Positions 55,853 to 64,000 of a stretch of 64,000 nt of DNA are shown piece after piece. The notes beneath the pieces were generated by a model. It worked only from the letters and a program-made list of their open reading frames with translations. It was not told where the DNA came from and did not search any database. The position numbers and the translations under genes are program-made. Source of the DNA: Mixophyes australis (lineage: Eukaryota; Chordata; Amphibia; Anura; Limnodynastidae); contig JAVHZZ010000003.1 of assembly GCA_036250195.1 (NCBI GenBank), positions 52,834,521 through 52,898,520 of the forward strand. Reading direction: 5' to 3'. Every line of letters starts with the position of its first letter. Within the stretch, counting starts at the first letter, position 1.

Positions 55853-56196
55853 CATACTTGCCAACTCTCCCGGAATGTCCGGGAGACTTCCGCATTTTGG
55901 GAGAGTCTCACAGACTCCCGGGAGAGTATGGCAAGTATGATTTTAACCCGGCGTTAGAACTAGAGTATGGCAATCTCCCGAATTCTGCTAGGAAGTGGGC
56001 AGAATTTGGTCCAAAATGCTGCGATTCTCCGTGAATCGCGGCATTTGGCCCCGCCCCCGGTGTAAAATAACGCATTTGCGTCATTACGTCACAGGGGGCA
56101 GGTCCAAAATGAGGTGATTTTTGACACCCCGCACCCCTCATGCCCACTTTCCCCGGCAGGCTGCCGGAAGACAACTTAATAAAGTTGGTAAGTATG
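55853..56196. mobile_element. 344-bp hAT-type MITE, 'CATACTTGCCAAC' type, nested
   Basis: The left end 'CATACTTGCCAACTCTCCC' and the reverse complement of the right end 'CATACTTACCAACTTTATT' form inverted ends. It has a perfect 8-bp target duplication GTTAAAAC at 55845-55852 and 56197-56204. The interior carries 'GGGAGAGTCTCACAGACTCC', 'TTTGGCCCCGCCCCC' and 'GCGTCATTACGTCAC'. It is the same family as 44307-44561 in opposite orientation. It also contains an inverted copy of its own left border (see 55929-55961). Confidence 0.9.
55929..55961. repeat. 33-bp inverted copy of the element's left junction
   Basis: This segment is the reverse complement, with one mismatch, of the sequence spanning the left insertion junction (about 55831-55863, host flank plus element start). 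It is followed by a short repeat of 'AGAGTATGGCA', which also precedes it. An inverted insert flanked by a microduplication indicates template switching during replication after the hAT insertion. Confidence 0.8.
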
Positions 56197-56266
56197 GTTA
56201 AAACTACCGTAATAACGGTAATAGTTTTAGTGCAACGGTACTTCAGGGGGAATTGAATTTCCCCCG

Positions 56267-56737
56267 TAGAAAGATAAAGTGAAAATAAACCATATTGATT
56301 CAGTAGATATATAAATAAACCTTTTCTTTTTTTTTTTTATTTGGTTCCTCAACTATATTCTGGTACGTTGATTCCTGACAATAACCTGTCTTAGATGGTC
56401 CTTGGATAGCACAGAACTATTATAAGTCTCACATATAAAGAATGGCTGCCAGTGACAAGAAGAAGCTTTGGTATGTTCTCTCTGCAGATTCACATAGACA
56501 TTTAGAGGTCTCTTTGATGCCTGCACACATATCTCAATGCTGTTTTGTGGTAGCTGTTTGTCAGCACGGCTTAAATATATTATATGTGGATTCCCCTATT
56601 AGGTTCGCAGCGGACTATGAGTCAGTCATAGCAATGATTTTTGGCCGGGGAGCAGTAGCTCTTCTGGTGGTTGTGTTTTTTACTTTAGGTTTTCACCACA
56701 AATCATTGTAATTACTGTCATGTCCCCAGTATGAGAG
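56267..56737. other. No recognised gene
   Basis: An 89-codon frame at 56442-56711 has a hydrophobic C-terminal half ('VALLVVVFFTLGF') but no start context, homologue or neighbour that supports it. Confidence 0.4.
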
Positions 56738-58247
56738 CTAGCTTAATTTACTGTTCTCCCCTGCCAGGACGACAAACCATCCAGTGATGTTTAAAGACTC
56801 GTCATTAAGTTTTGTTAATGCTGTAAATAGCAGTATGCTTTGATTGGGGAGCTAGCTTTCATTAACATACCGGCACATTCTGTGCCCCCCGTGCCATCAC
56901 ACACACTACATTGCCATGAGCTCCCTGTGCCATCACACACACTACATTGCCATGAGCTCCCTGTGCCATCACACACACTACATGGCCACGAGCCCCCTGT
57001 GCCATCACACACACTACATTGCCATGAGCTCCCTGTGCCATCACACACACTACATTGCCACGAGCCCCCTGTGCCATCACACACACTACATTGCCATGAG
57101 CTCCCTGTGCCATCACACACACTACATTGCCACGAGCCCCCTGTGCCATCACACACACTACATTGCCACAAGCTCCCTGTGCCATCACACACACTACATT
57201 GCCACGAGCCCCCTGTGCCATCACACACACTACATTGCCACGAGCCCCATGTGCCATCACACACACTACATTGCCACGAGCCCCCTGTGCCATCACACAC
57301 ACTACATTGCCACGAGCCCCCTGTGCCATCACACACACTACATTGCCACAAGCTCCCTGTGCCATCACACACACTACATTGCCACGAGCCCCCTGTGCCA
57401 TCACACACACTACATGGCCACGAGCTCCCTGTGCCATCACACACACTACATGGCCACGAGCTCCCTGTGCCATCACACACACTACATTGCCACGAGCCCC
57501 CTGTGCCATCACACACACTACATGGCCACGAGCCCCCTGTGCCATCACACACACTACATGGCCACGAGCTCCCTGTGCCATCACAAACAATACATTGCCA
57601 TGAGCCCCCTGTGCCATCACACACACTACATTGCCATGAGCTCCCTGTGCCATCACACACACTACATTGCCACGAGCCCCCTGTGCCATCACACACACTA
57701 CATTGCCACAAGCTCCCTGTGCCATCACACACACTACATTGCCACGAGCCCCCTGTGCCATCACACACACTACATTGCCACGAGCCCCATGTGCCATCAC
57801 ACACACTACATTGCCACGAGCCCCCTGTGCCATCACACACACTACATTGCCACGAGCCCCCTGTGCCATCACACACACTACATTGCCACAAGCTCCCTGT
57901 GCCATCACACACACTACATTGCCACGAGCCCCCTGTGCCATCACACACACTACATGGCCACGAGCTCCCTGTGCCATCACACACACTACATGGCCACGAG
58001 CTCCCTGTGCCATCACACACACTACATTGCCACGAGCCCCCTGTGCCATCACACACACTACATGGCCACGAGCCCCCTGTGCCATCACACACACTACATG
58101 GCCACGAGCTCCCTGTGCCATCACACACACTACATTGCCACGAGCCCCCTGTGCCATCACACACACTACATGGCCACGAGCTCCCTGTGCCATCACAAAC
58201 AATACATTGCCATGAGCTCCCTGTGCCATCACACACACTACACACTA
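56738..58247 (+). repeat. 1510-bp block, copy 1: unique lead plus 36-bp array
   Basis: The lead at 56738-56888 ('CTAGCTTAATTTACTG...') is repeated almost exactly at 58248-58398. One visible difference is CGTCATTAAG versus CGTCGTTAAG. The lead is followed by the 36-bp array in both cases. This is a tandem duplication of the lead plus array. Confidence 0.93.
56889..58240 (+). repeat. 36-bp minisatellite array 1, about 37 copies, with a 540-bp higher-order repeat
   Basis: The unit combines 'GTGCCATCACACACACTACA' with 'TTGCCACGAGCCCCCT'. Variants are 'TTGCCATGAGCTCCCT', 'TTGCCACAAGCTCCCT' and 'TGGCCACGAG'. The order of variants from about 57127 repeats from about 57667, a 540-bp (15-unit) offset. 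A 'CACAAACAATACATTGCCATG' variant marks the end of each block (57583 and 58193). Because 36 is a multiple of three, frames of 446 to 485 codons stay open on both strands. All are repeat artefacts. Confidence 0.97.
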
Positions 58248-58398
58248 CTAGCTTAATTTACTGTTCTCCCCTGCCAGGACGACAAACCATCCAGTGATGT
58301 TTAAAGACTCGTCGTTAAGTTTTGTTAATGCTGTAAATAGCAGTATGCTTTGATTGGGGAGCTAGCTTTCATTAACATACCGGCACATTCTGTGCCCC
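58248..58398 (+). repeat. Second copy of the 151-bp lead sequence
   Basis: Near-identical to 56738-56888. It sits between two arrays, and its start shares CTA with the end of array 1 ('ACACTACTAGC'). Confidence 0.93.
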
Positions 58399-59460
58399 CC
58401 GTGCCATCACACACACTACATGGCCACGAGCTCCCTGTGCCATCACATACACTACATTGCCACAAGCTCCCTGTGCCATCACACACACTACATTGCCACA
58501 AGCTCCCTGTGCCATCACACACACTACATTGCCATGAGCTCCCTGTGTCATCTTCACACACTACATTGCCACGAGCCCCCTGTGCCATCACACACACTAC
58601 ATGGCCACGAGCTCCCTGTGCCATCACATACACTACATTGCCATGAGCTCCCTGTGCCATCACACACACTACATTGCCATGAGCTCCCTGTGCCATCACA
58701 CACACTACATGGCCATGAGCTCCCTGTGCCATCACACACACTACATGGCCACGAGCTCCCTGTGCCATCACACACACTACATTGCCACAAGCTCCCTGTG
58801 CCATCACATACACTACATTGCCACAAGCCCCCTGTGCCATCACACACACTACATTGCCACGAGCTCCCTGTGCCATCACATACACTACATTGCCACAAGC
58901 TCCCTGTGCCATCACATACACTACATTGCCACAAGCCCCCTGTGCCATCACACACACTACATGGCCACGAGCCCCCTGTGCCATCACACACACTACATTG
59001 CCACGAGATTCCTGTGCCATCACACACACACTACATTGCCACAAGCTCCCTGTGCCATCACACACACTACATTGCCACAAGCTCCCTGTGCCATCACACA
59101 CACTACATTGCCACAAGCTCCCTGTGCCATCACACACATTACATTGCCACAAGCTCCCTGTGCCATCACACACATTACATTGCCACGAGCTCCCTGTGCC
59201 ATCACACACACTACATTGCCACAAGCTCCCTGTGCCATCACACATACTACATTGCCACAAGCTCCCTGTGCCATCACACACATTACATTGCCACAAGCTC
59301 CCTGTGCCATCACACACATTACATTGCCACGAGCTCCCTGTGCCATCACACATACTACATTGCCACGAGCTCCCTGTGCCATCACACACACTACATTGCC
59401 ACGAGCCCCCTGTGCCATCACACACAATACATGGCCACGAGCCCCTTGTGTCATCATAAA
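58399..59460 (+). repeat. 36-bp minisatellite array 2, about 29 copies
   Basis: Same 36-bp unit as array 1 but a different variant mix, including 'CACATACACTAC', 'CACACATTACAT' and 'CACATACTACAT' forms, one unit with 'TCATCTTCACACAC' and one with an extra CA near 59022. Array 2 has therefore evolved separately since the block was duplicated, or the arrays have exchanged unequally. Long frames across it are artefacts. Confidence 0.95.
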
Positions 59461-59950
59461 CACATTAACGTGCCGCTGCATCATCACCACGCTGTGCCTC
59501 CTTATGATTACACTGTGCCCCTTCATCATAACCATGCTGACCCTTATGACCACACTACACCCTCCTTGCTGCTTTTTCCTTTTCACCTGGCCCTCCTTCA
59601 TCACTCCGTGCCATGCTGACCCCCCAGTTCATCACTCTGTGCCATCCTACCCCCACTTCTTCATCACTCTGTGCCTTTCTGCTTTCCTCCCCTTGCCTTT
59701 GTTTCTTTACTTACCTTTGTATTGGCCTCTTTCATCTCTTTTCTTCTCCTCTGCTCTTCTCTTCTTGCTGGCTCCTCACTGCACCGCTTCTCACTGAACG
59801 AGGGGAGCATGGTAGCGAGGGACCTAACTAGGAATTAGGTTAAAAAAAATAACACCAGTCGGCAGTGAGGGGCTGGGCCCCCTGTCATGTCCAGGCCTGG
59901 GTAATTAGTACCCGCCCCCGCCCCCCTCTCGGCAGCCCTGCTTGGAGATA
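59461..59950 (+). repeat. CT-rich sequence with loose 'CATCACTCTGTGCC' repeats
   Basis: The first part has degenerate repeats of 'TTCATCACTCTGTGCCATCC' that may be decayed relatives of the 36-bp unit. It then turns pyrimidine-rich and ends in a GC-rich patch with 'GGGCTGGGCCCCCTGTC'. It looks like interspersed repeat sequence. No ends were identified. Confidence 0.5.
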
Positions 59951-60177
59951 TACTGTATATAACACACCTCCTAAATGTTCCTAGGATAACTGTGTAGAAA
60001 ATATGGTGTTGCCTATATCAGCCAATTAGATTGTGACTGTGATTTTTCTTGAACAGGTTAGAAAATGAAAGCGCATGCTCCTTAGAATAAACATCTGACA
60101 TAACACAGCACCCTCCATCTTCTACATCCTCAAGCTTATACCAGTACACACTAGTCCGACGCCCAACTTATTTGTAA

Positions 60178-60598
60178 AGCTAGGTACACACTACAGAATT
60201 TTCCACCAACTTTTTATGCTGATCGATTTTACATGCAATCGATGTTCCGATCGCTCGGTCCATGGACTGCATACACACTAGCCTTGTTTAGGACGATAAA
60301 GGGAAGAGTGGACGTCCCTTTAGCGACTTTTTACAGCCATGTTGTCGTGAGCAATGACTGTAATTTTGTACTCGCTGTTGTGGATTTTTCGGAAGTTTAT
60401 ACACACTGCACAGCGGAAACGAGATTGCACCCAAAATATTAAACGGTACGACCAACCAAATGAGGCGACAATCGTCCATTTGGGCAGACTTTCGACCATC
60501 GTGTCACTACACACACTGACCCGACTTTTGAAAGAGCGGTCGTATGTTGGCTGATTTAGCCGATTATTGGACGCAAACCGTGTAGTGTGTACCTAGCT
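60178..60598. mobile_element. Harbinger-type MITE, 421 bp, copy 2
   Basis: The left end 'AGCTAGGTACACACTACA' and the reverse complement of the right end 'AGCTAGGTACACACTACA' are identical. It is flanked by TAA at 60175-60177 and 60599-60601. It is exactly as long as copy 1 (34076-34496) and is its reverse complement in orientation, so it has not suffered net indels since divergence. The ends are better preserved than in copy 1. No transposase is encoded. Confidence 0.92.
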
Positions 60599-60601
60599 TA
60601 A

Positions 60602-62786
60602 GAGTCTGTTATAATTGACATTTCACTAATAAGTTCACATGCAATGGACAGCTCTTTCAAGTCATTTGTGATAAAATTGCATTTTTGTTACATCTTTCTA
60701 ATCAATTACATGAAGACATACTGAATAGTAGGCGTTCGTTCAGCATAGAATTCCTTGCCATTCTATCATTTCCCTGTGTGGTTTCTTATGACTCTGTATC
60801 ATAGATCAGCGTGACCAGTCAGTTAATCATACCTCTGAACTCTGTCATATTCCACTCTGTCTATTTGTCATGGGAATAAGAGCCATAACTCTGGTGAAAA
60901 CCGGCTTCTCCCTACTTACCAAGCCTCAAAACAGACATATCGGCTGCCATTGCCTTGGCCGGCCGCCTCCTACAATAGGCTATTTATGAAGTATTGTTGC
61001 AGTACCTGTGCCACGATCGCTATCTCAGGACGGAGATCGCTCAGCTCCGGTGACCAGTGATAGAAGATTTTGCTATGAGATGCGTCGATATTGCCACTTT
61101 CTGTTACAACGGACCCCTGTTTTTTAATATTTTTATATTCAGGTCTCTGAATAACACTTAAGCAAAAGACAATGACATTTTTGCTTCGAAGTTGACATGA
61201 TGTAAAAGTTGTAATATGATGTAAAGTCCTATGTAAATCCTATGGGATAGCACCACTGTATAATGGGGATCTGGAACACTAGACTGGGCAAATTGGGTCA
61301 TGGGTGGATCTGGAGCATGGCCAGTCTCATAACAATTTTTACACTAGTAATTTGGGGAATTATGATCAATGTAAAGCTACATCCTCCAAGAAAATGAAAA
61401 GAGGAGAAAAAATGAAAATGAAATCCTGTTTATGCTGCCTCCAGATCTGTGCTTGGCTTGTGCCTAGGAGGAATATGTCCAAGCAAATTACACACATGAA
61501 AGCATAGGCAAGCGCGAAAAGGGGGATCCCCCTCTAGGCCAGACGTACTATTTAAGCATTCACCATTTTTCAGCCCATGTGACTTCTAGGATTTCACAGA
61601 GGAGGATGTGTATATAATGCTGGCTGCATATGTCTATTATGAGGTGATAACATAGACTTAGAGCCATTCAGCATGGGGCTGGTTTGCACTATGGGCACTC
61701 ACTTTTTGCAGGACCGATGCTATAGGGAACTCCATAGTCCGTGCTGATCACGGTGGGACTGGTTCACATTATGTTAGGGGGACCCCATGCTGCAGCCTGG
61801 CATAGACTGGTGCTGGTTGCTGCATTGTAGGGGACCCCCACGCTTGTTTCCCCCCTAACAAATAACATAAACTAGTATTTAATTTCAAAGTTGCGATCAC
61901 TCAATGGGTTCCAACTGTTTACACAAAAGGTTAATCCTGTGTGACACATACAGCAATGCATTTTTTCCATACTAACAAGCTGTTGGATGAAGTTTCTATT
62001 CTCTTTATTTATGTTAAGGACTTTCAGTTCCCACAGTATTTTCTGGGTTTTGTCATCAACAAAAATGCATCTTCTGTTCCCTTTTTTTGAGACGACGAGT
62101 ATGTTACCATCAATATAGCTAGTAATTGTTTCTCCATATCAGAAAGAGGTTCACCCAAACTAAATATTTCATGTGAACCCCTCTTCCCCTAGCCAGCAGA
62201 CTGGCAGATATCCCACCCCCTAACAGACTAGTCTCCATCACAAACGTCAGTAGAACACTGAGTTTAAGCATTGTCAGGTTGTTGCAGCCATCCAGTCTGT
62301 GTTCAAAACATATCAAATACTAGCAGGGTTGAAATTAATCTCTGGTCTCTTGCAGTAGGAGAATTACCTGTTTCAGATGGAGGAGGGAATTATCATTCCC
62401 TCCTATTCCCCCACTCCCCCCTCACACTCCAGCTCTGCTCTCAAAAGAGCAGAACCAAGGACTCTTCTGAGGCAGCGCCTGCCCAGAGGTCGCATATGCC
62501 GGACTGTGCTCAGAAGACTACTGTTCACCCCCACACACACTTTATTCAGAGTGTAACAGGGAACCTGAGAGGCTAGAGAAGCATCATTGGGACCCTACCG
62601 AATTTGGCTATGGGACCCAGCGATTCCTGTTCTGCGCCTGACTGGCAGTTAGCTTGTGCTGCGTTCTAACGTTTTATACACATTTTTGTTTTCCTGTTTT
62701 TATTGTGTTTTTATTGTGTTAATGTGTGAAAAGCACAAAAAGGTGGATAGATGTAAACAAGACCTAGGGGTCCTCCAAATGGTTAT
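60602..62786. other. No recognised gene
   Basis: Unique-looking sequence. Frames such as 62271-62576 (101 codons) and 62656-62928 (90 codons, with a hydrophobic N-terminus) have no recognisable domain or supporting context. Confidence 0.45.
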
Positions 62787-63704
62787 TGTGACAGGATGGT
62801 CCGCCTATGCCACCCTGTCTGTTGTTGCCGGGAACTGGCTGGGCTTACTTTGCCACAGTTCCCTTTCGGTATCCCAAATGCGTTCTCTAACCGCAGTGGG
62901 AGGGGCTTACAAATGCTACCACCACTGAACTCCTTACTGACATCCAGTACCGGGTACCTTCTGGGTAACTAACGCTGCTAGTGTACCCCGTTACTGGTGT
63001 ATCTGGTCTGGTACTCCTGACCTCTTTCTATGGATCAGGGTTGCTGTGTATGGATCCCCCCTGGCCTATCACACTGGCCAAAACTTCTGGGTAGCAGGCA
63101 GAGCGGTGGTACCGGAAAGCTGGGTCCAAACCTCAAAACAGCCGGGAACGGATTAGAGTTTGGTTTAATCTGTAGACCACAGGGATAGAGAAGTTTCCAA
63201 GCAGGTCCTTGAAGCAAGTGATGTTTATTTACTCACACTGATTGAAGGTACCAGTGAGCAGGTCAGATGAAACAAGAAGAACAATTGTCAATACAAAACA
63301 GTACTTTTTTATACAGTTTTGGACACAGCCTCACAGGGTAAGCCAGCCCCCTGAGGTCTGAGCTATTTTTAGTATCAGGATGCAATATATTTACCCAAAC
63401 AGGGATTTACTTGCAATGCAAAGCTAACAATATTTACACTTACCTGTGATATCGTAAAACTTGCTGTTACTTCCTGCATCTTGTTTTAGAAAGAGGAAAT
63501 CTAACAGCAAATCTAAATATACCTTCCTGTGCCTCCAGGTGTGTTTGGACATCACTGATCAAAAGGTCTAATTAACATGAGATTAACATGGGTCCTGTCT
63601 TTAGACAGTTGCAGAATATACATTTCCTCCGATTGAGAATTTATATAAATAAATAATTTGAAATAAATTTATACCATAAATTATTTCTAAGTGATCCAGT
63701 CACA
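62787..63704 (-). mobile_element. Candidate solo LTR
   Basis: It begins 'TGTGACAGGATGG' and ends 'CCAGTCACA'. The outer 'TGTGAC' and 'GTCACA' are inverted, as LTR ends are. On the minus strand it has a TATA-like 'TTATATAAATTC' near 63640 and 'AATAAACATC' near 63210, in the order expected for promoter and polyadenylation signal. Flanking pentamers are GTTAT and GTTGG, a poor target duplication. No internal retroelement genes are visible. Confidence 0.35.
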
Positions 63705-63754
63705 GTTGGGTTCTCCTTCCATCCTGCTAGTTGGAGAGAGAGGATTTAACAATA

Positions 63755-63965
63755 AGCATTTGGGAGCTGACTCATGTATCTCGTGTGAAATATCTCTGCG
63801 CATAACCGAAATGGACCTTACACCAATGATTGCTGTCTTGAAAGACGGAACAGGGAATTGTAGGCAATGTACAGCAAGTGCGTGCCAACGCAGATGCAGC
63901 AAACTCAACTCCCGTGTTTCTAGTAAGTATGTCTGTTTCAGCCATGTCATTTGCAGACCCTTAGT
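63755..63965 (+). repeat. Interspersed repeat related to 51187-51450
   Basis: It shares 'GGACCTTACACCAATGA' and 'GTGTTTCTAGTAAGTATG' with the earlier copy, in the same order. The 96- and 97-codon frames on both strands here fall inside the repeat and are not supported as genes. Confidence 0.5.
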
Positions 63966-64000
63966 AATCATTGACATGGCATAGGCTTTGTACTAAACAC

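Larger units (their letters stand above)
55759..56266. mobile_element. Harbinger-like MITE hosting a nested hAT MITE
   Basis: The outer ends 'GGGGGGGAATTCAATTGGC' and '...GGGGGAATTGAATTTCCCCC' are inverted to each other. Adjacent interior words 'GTTATTACGGTAGTT' and 'AACTACCGTAATAAC' pair around the nested element. The family resembles 41703-41882. A TWA duplication is not clear here (flanks ATT and GTA), so the superfamily call rests on resemblance. Confidence 0.65.

Noticed and set aside
56442..56711. 89-codon frame with a hydrophobic C-terminal half
   Set aside because: No homologue recognised, no splice or promoter context, and length is within chance expectation.
56840..58297. Open frames of 446 to 485 codons on both strands across the 36-bp array
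   Set aside because: Unit length is a multiple of three, so several frames on both strands stay open together. The products are pure 12-residue repeats and start inside or beside the array.
56889..59460. CRISPR-like array (36-bp period)
   Set aside because: The whole 36 bp is repeat. There are no spacers and no cas genes.

Overview
This is repeat-dominated nuclear DNA from a vertebrate, most likely an anuran amphibian. That assignment rests on recognising the repeat community: tRNA-headed SINEs with an L2-like tail, palindromic elements built on a 'GCAACCAATCAGATTCTA'-type core, elements with 'CATAGTTGCCAAC'-type and 'CAGTGGTTCCCAAA'-type termini, and Tc1, pogo, hAT and Harbinger relics. It is an inference, not a database match. 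I found no convincing host exon, tRNA, rRNA or other host gene. The long open frames in the window (up to 485 codons) are by-products of tandem repeats whose units are multiples of three.

Layout. 1-10.9 kb holds ends of one nonautonomous hAT-like family (1-539, 9420-10039), a decayed Ty3/gypsy integrase (858-1443, minus), L2-clade LINE reverse-transcriptase pieces (1684-2325 plus; 3150-3590 minus), an inverted-repeat element (2759-3077), a 75-bp minisatellite (6096-6690) and a hAT transposase C-terminus (8159-8495, minus). 13.7-15.2 kb holds a Tc1 transposase relic, a pogo-like element flanked by TA, and a palindromic element. 16.9-28.5 kb is mainly tandem DNA: 77-bp and 60-bp arrays, a 101-bp satellite with higher-order structure (19764-21810) interrupted by a 1062-bp hAT-type element with 8-bp target duplications (21819-22880), then a 5.4-kb array of a 31-bp unit (23045-28475).

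29.9-49.1 kb contains two copies of one hAT-type element (29887-34035 and 46420-49114), each with a perfect 8-bp target duplication. Both carry the same decayed minus-strand reading frames and an internal 100-bp minisatellite, with 25 copies in one and 10 in the other. Between them lie a Harbinger-type MITE (34076-34496), a 21-bp array, a second hAT family (36904-39779) that contains a solo LTR and a 27-bp array, SINE and LINE tails, and several MITEs with target duplications.

49-64 kb contains the second copy of the CAGTGGTTCCC family (51479-52582, perfect 8-bp duplication, 24-bp and 21-bp arrays, a 200-bp palindrome), another SINE, a hAT MITE nested in a Harbinger-like MITE with a template-switch scar, a 36-bp minisatellite duplicated as a 1510-bp block (56738-59460), a second 421-bp Harbinger MITE (60178-60598) and a possible LTR near the right edge.

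The unifying theme is transposons and tandem repeats building on each other. Two unrelated hAT-type families carry internal minisatellites that differ in copy number or unit between copies, and another hAT element has jumped into a satellite unit. Roughly 18 kb of the 64 kb is tandem repeat. This is the most interesting system-level signal I could find. I found no evidence for a novel gene system.
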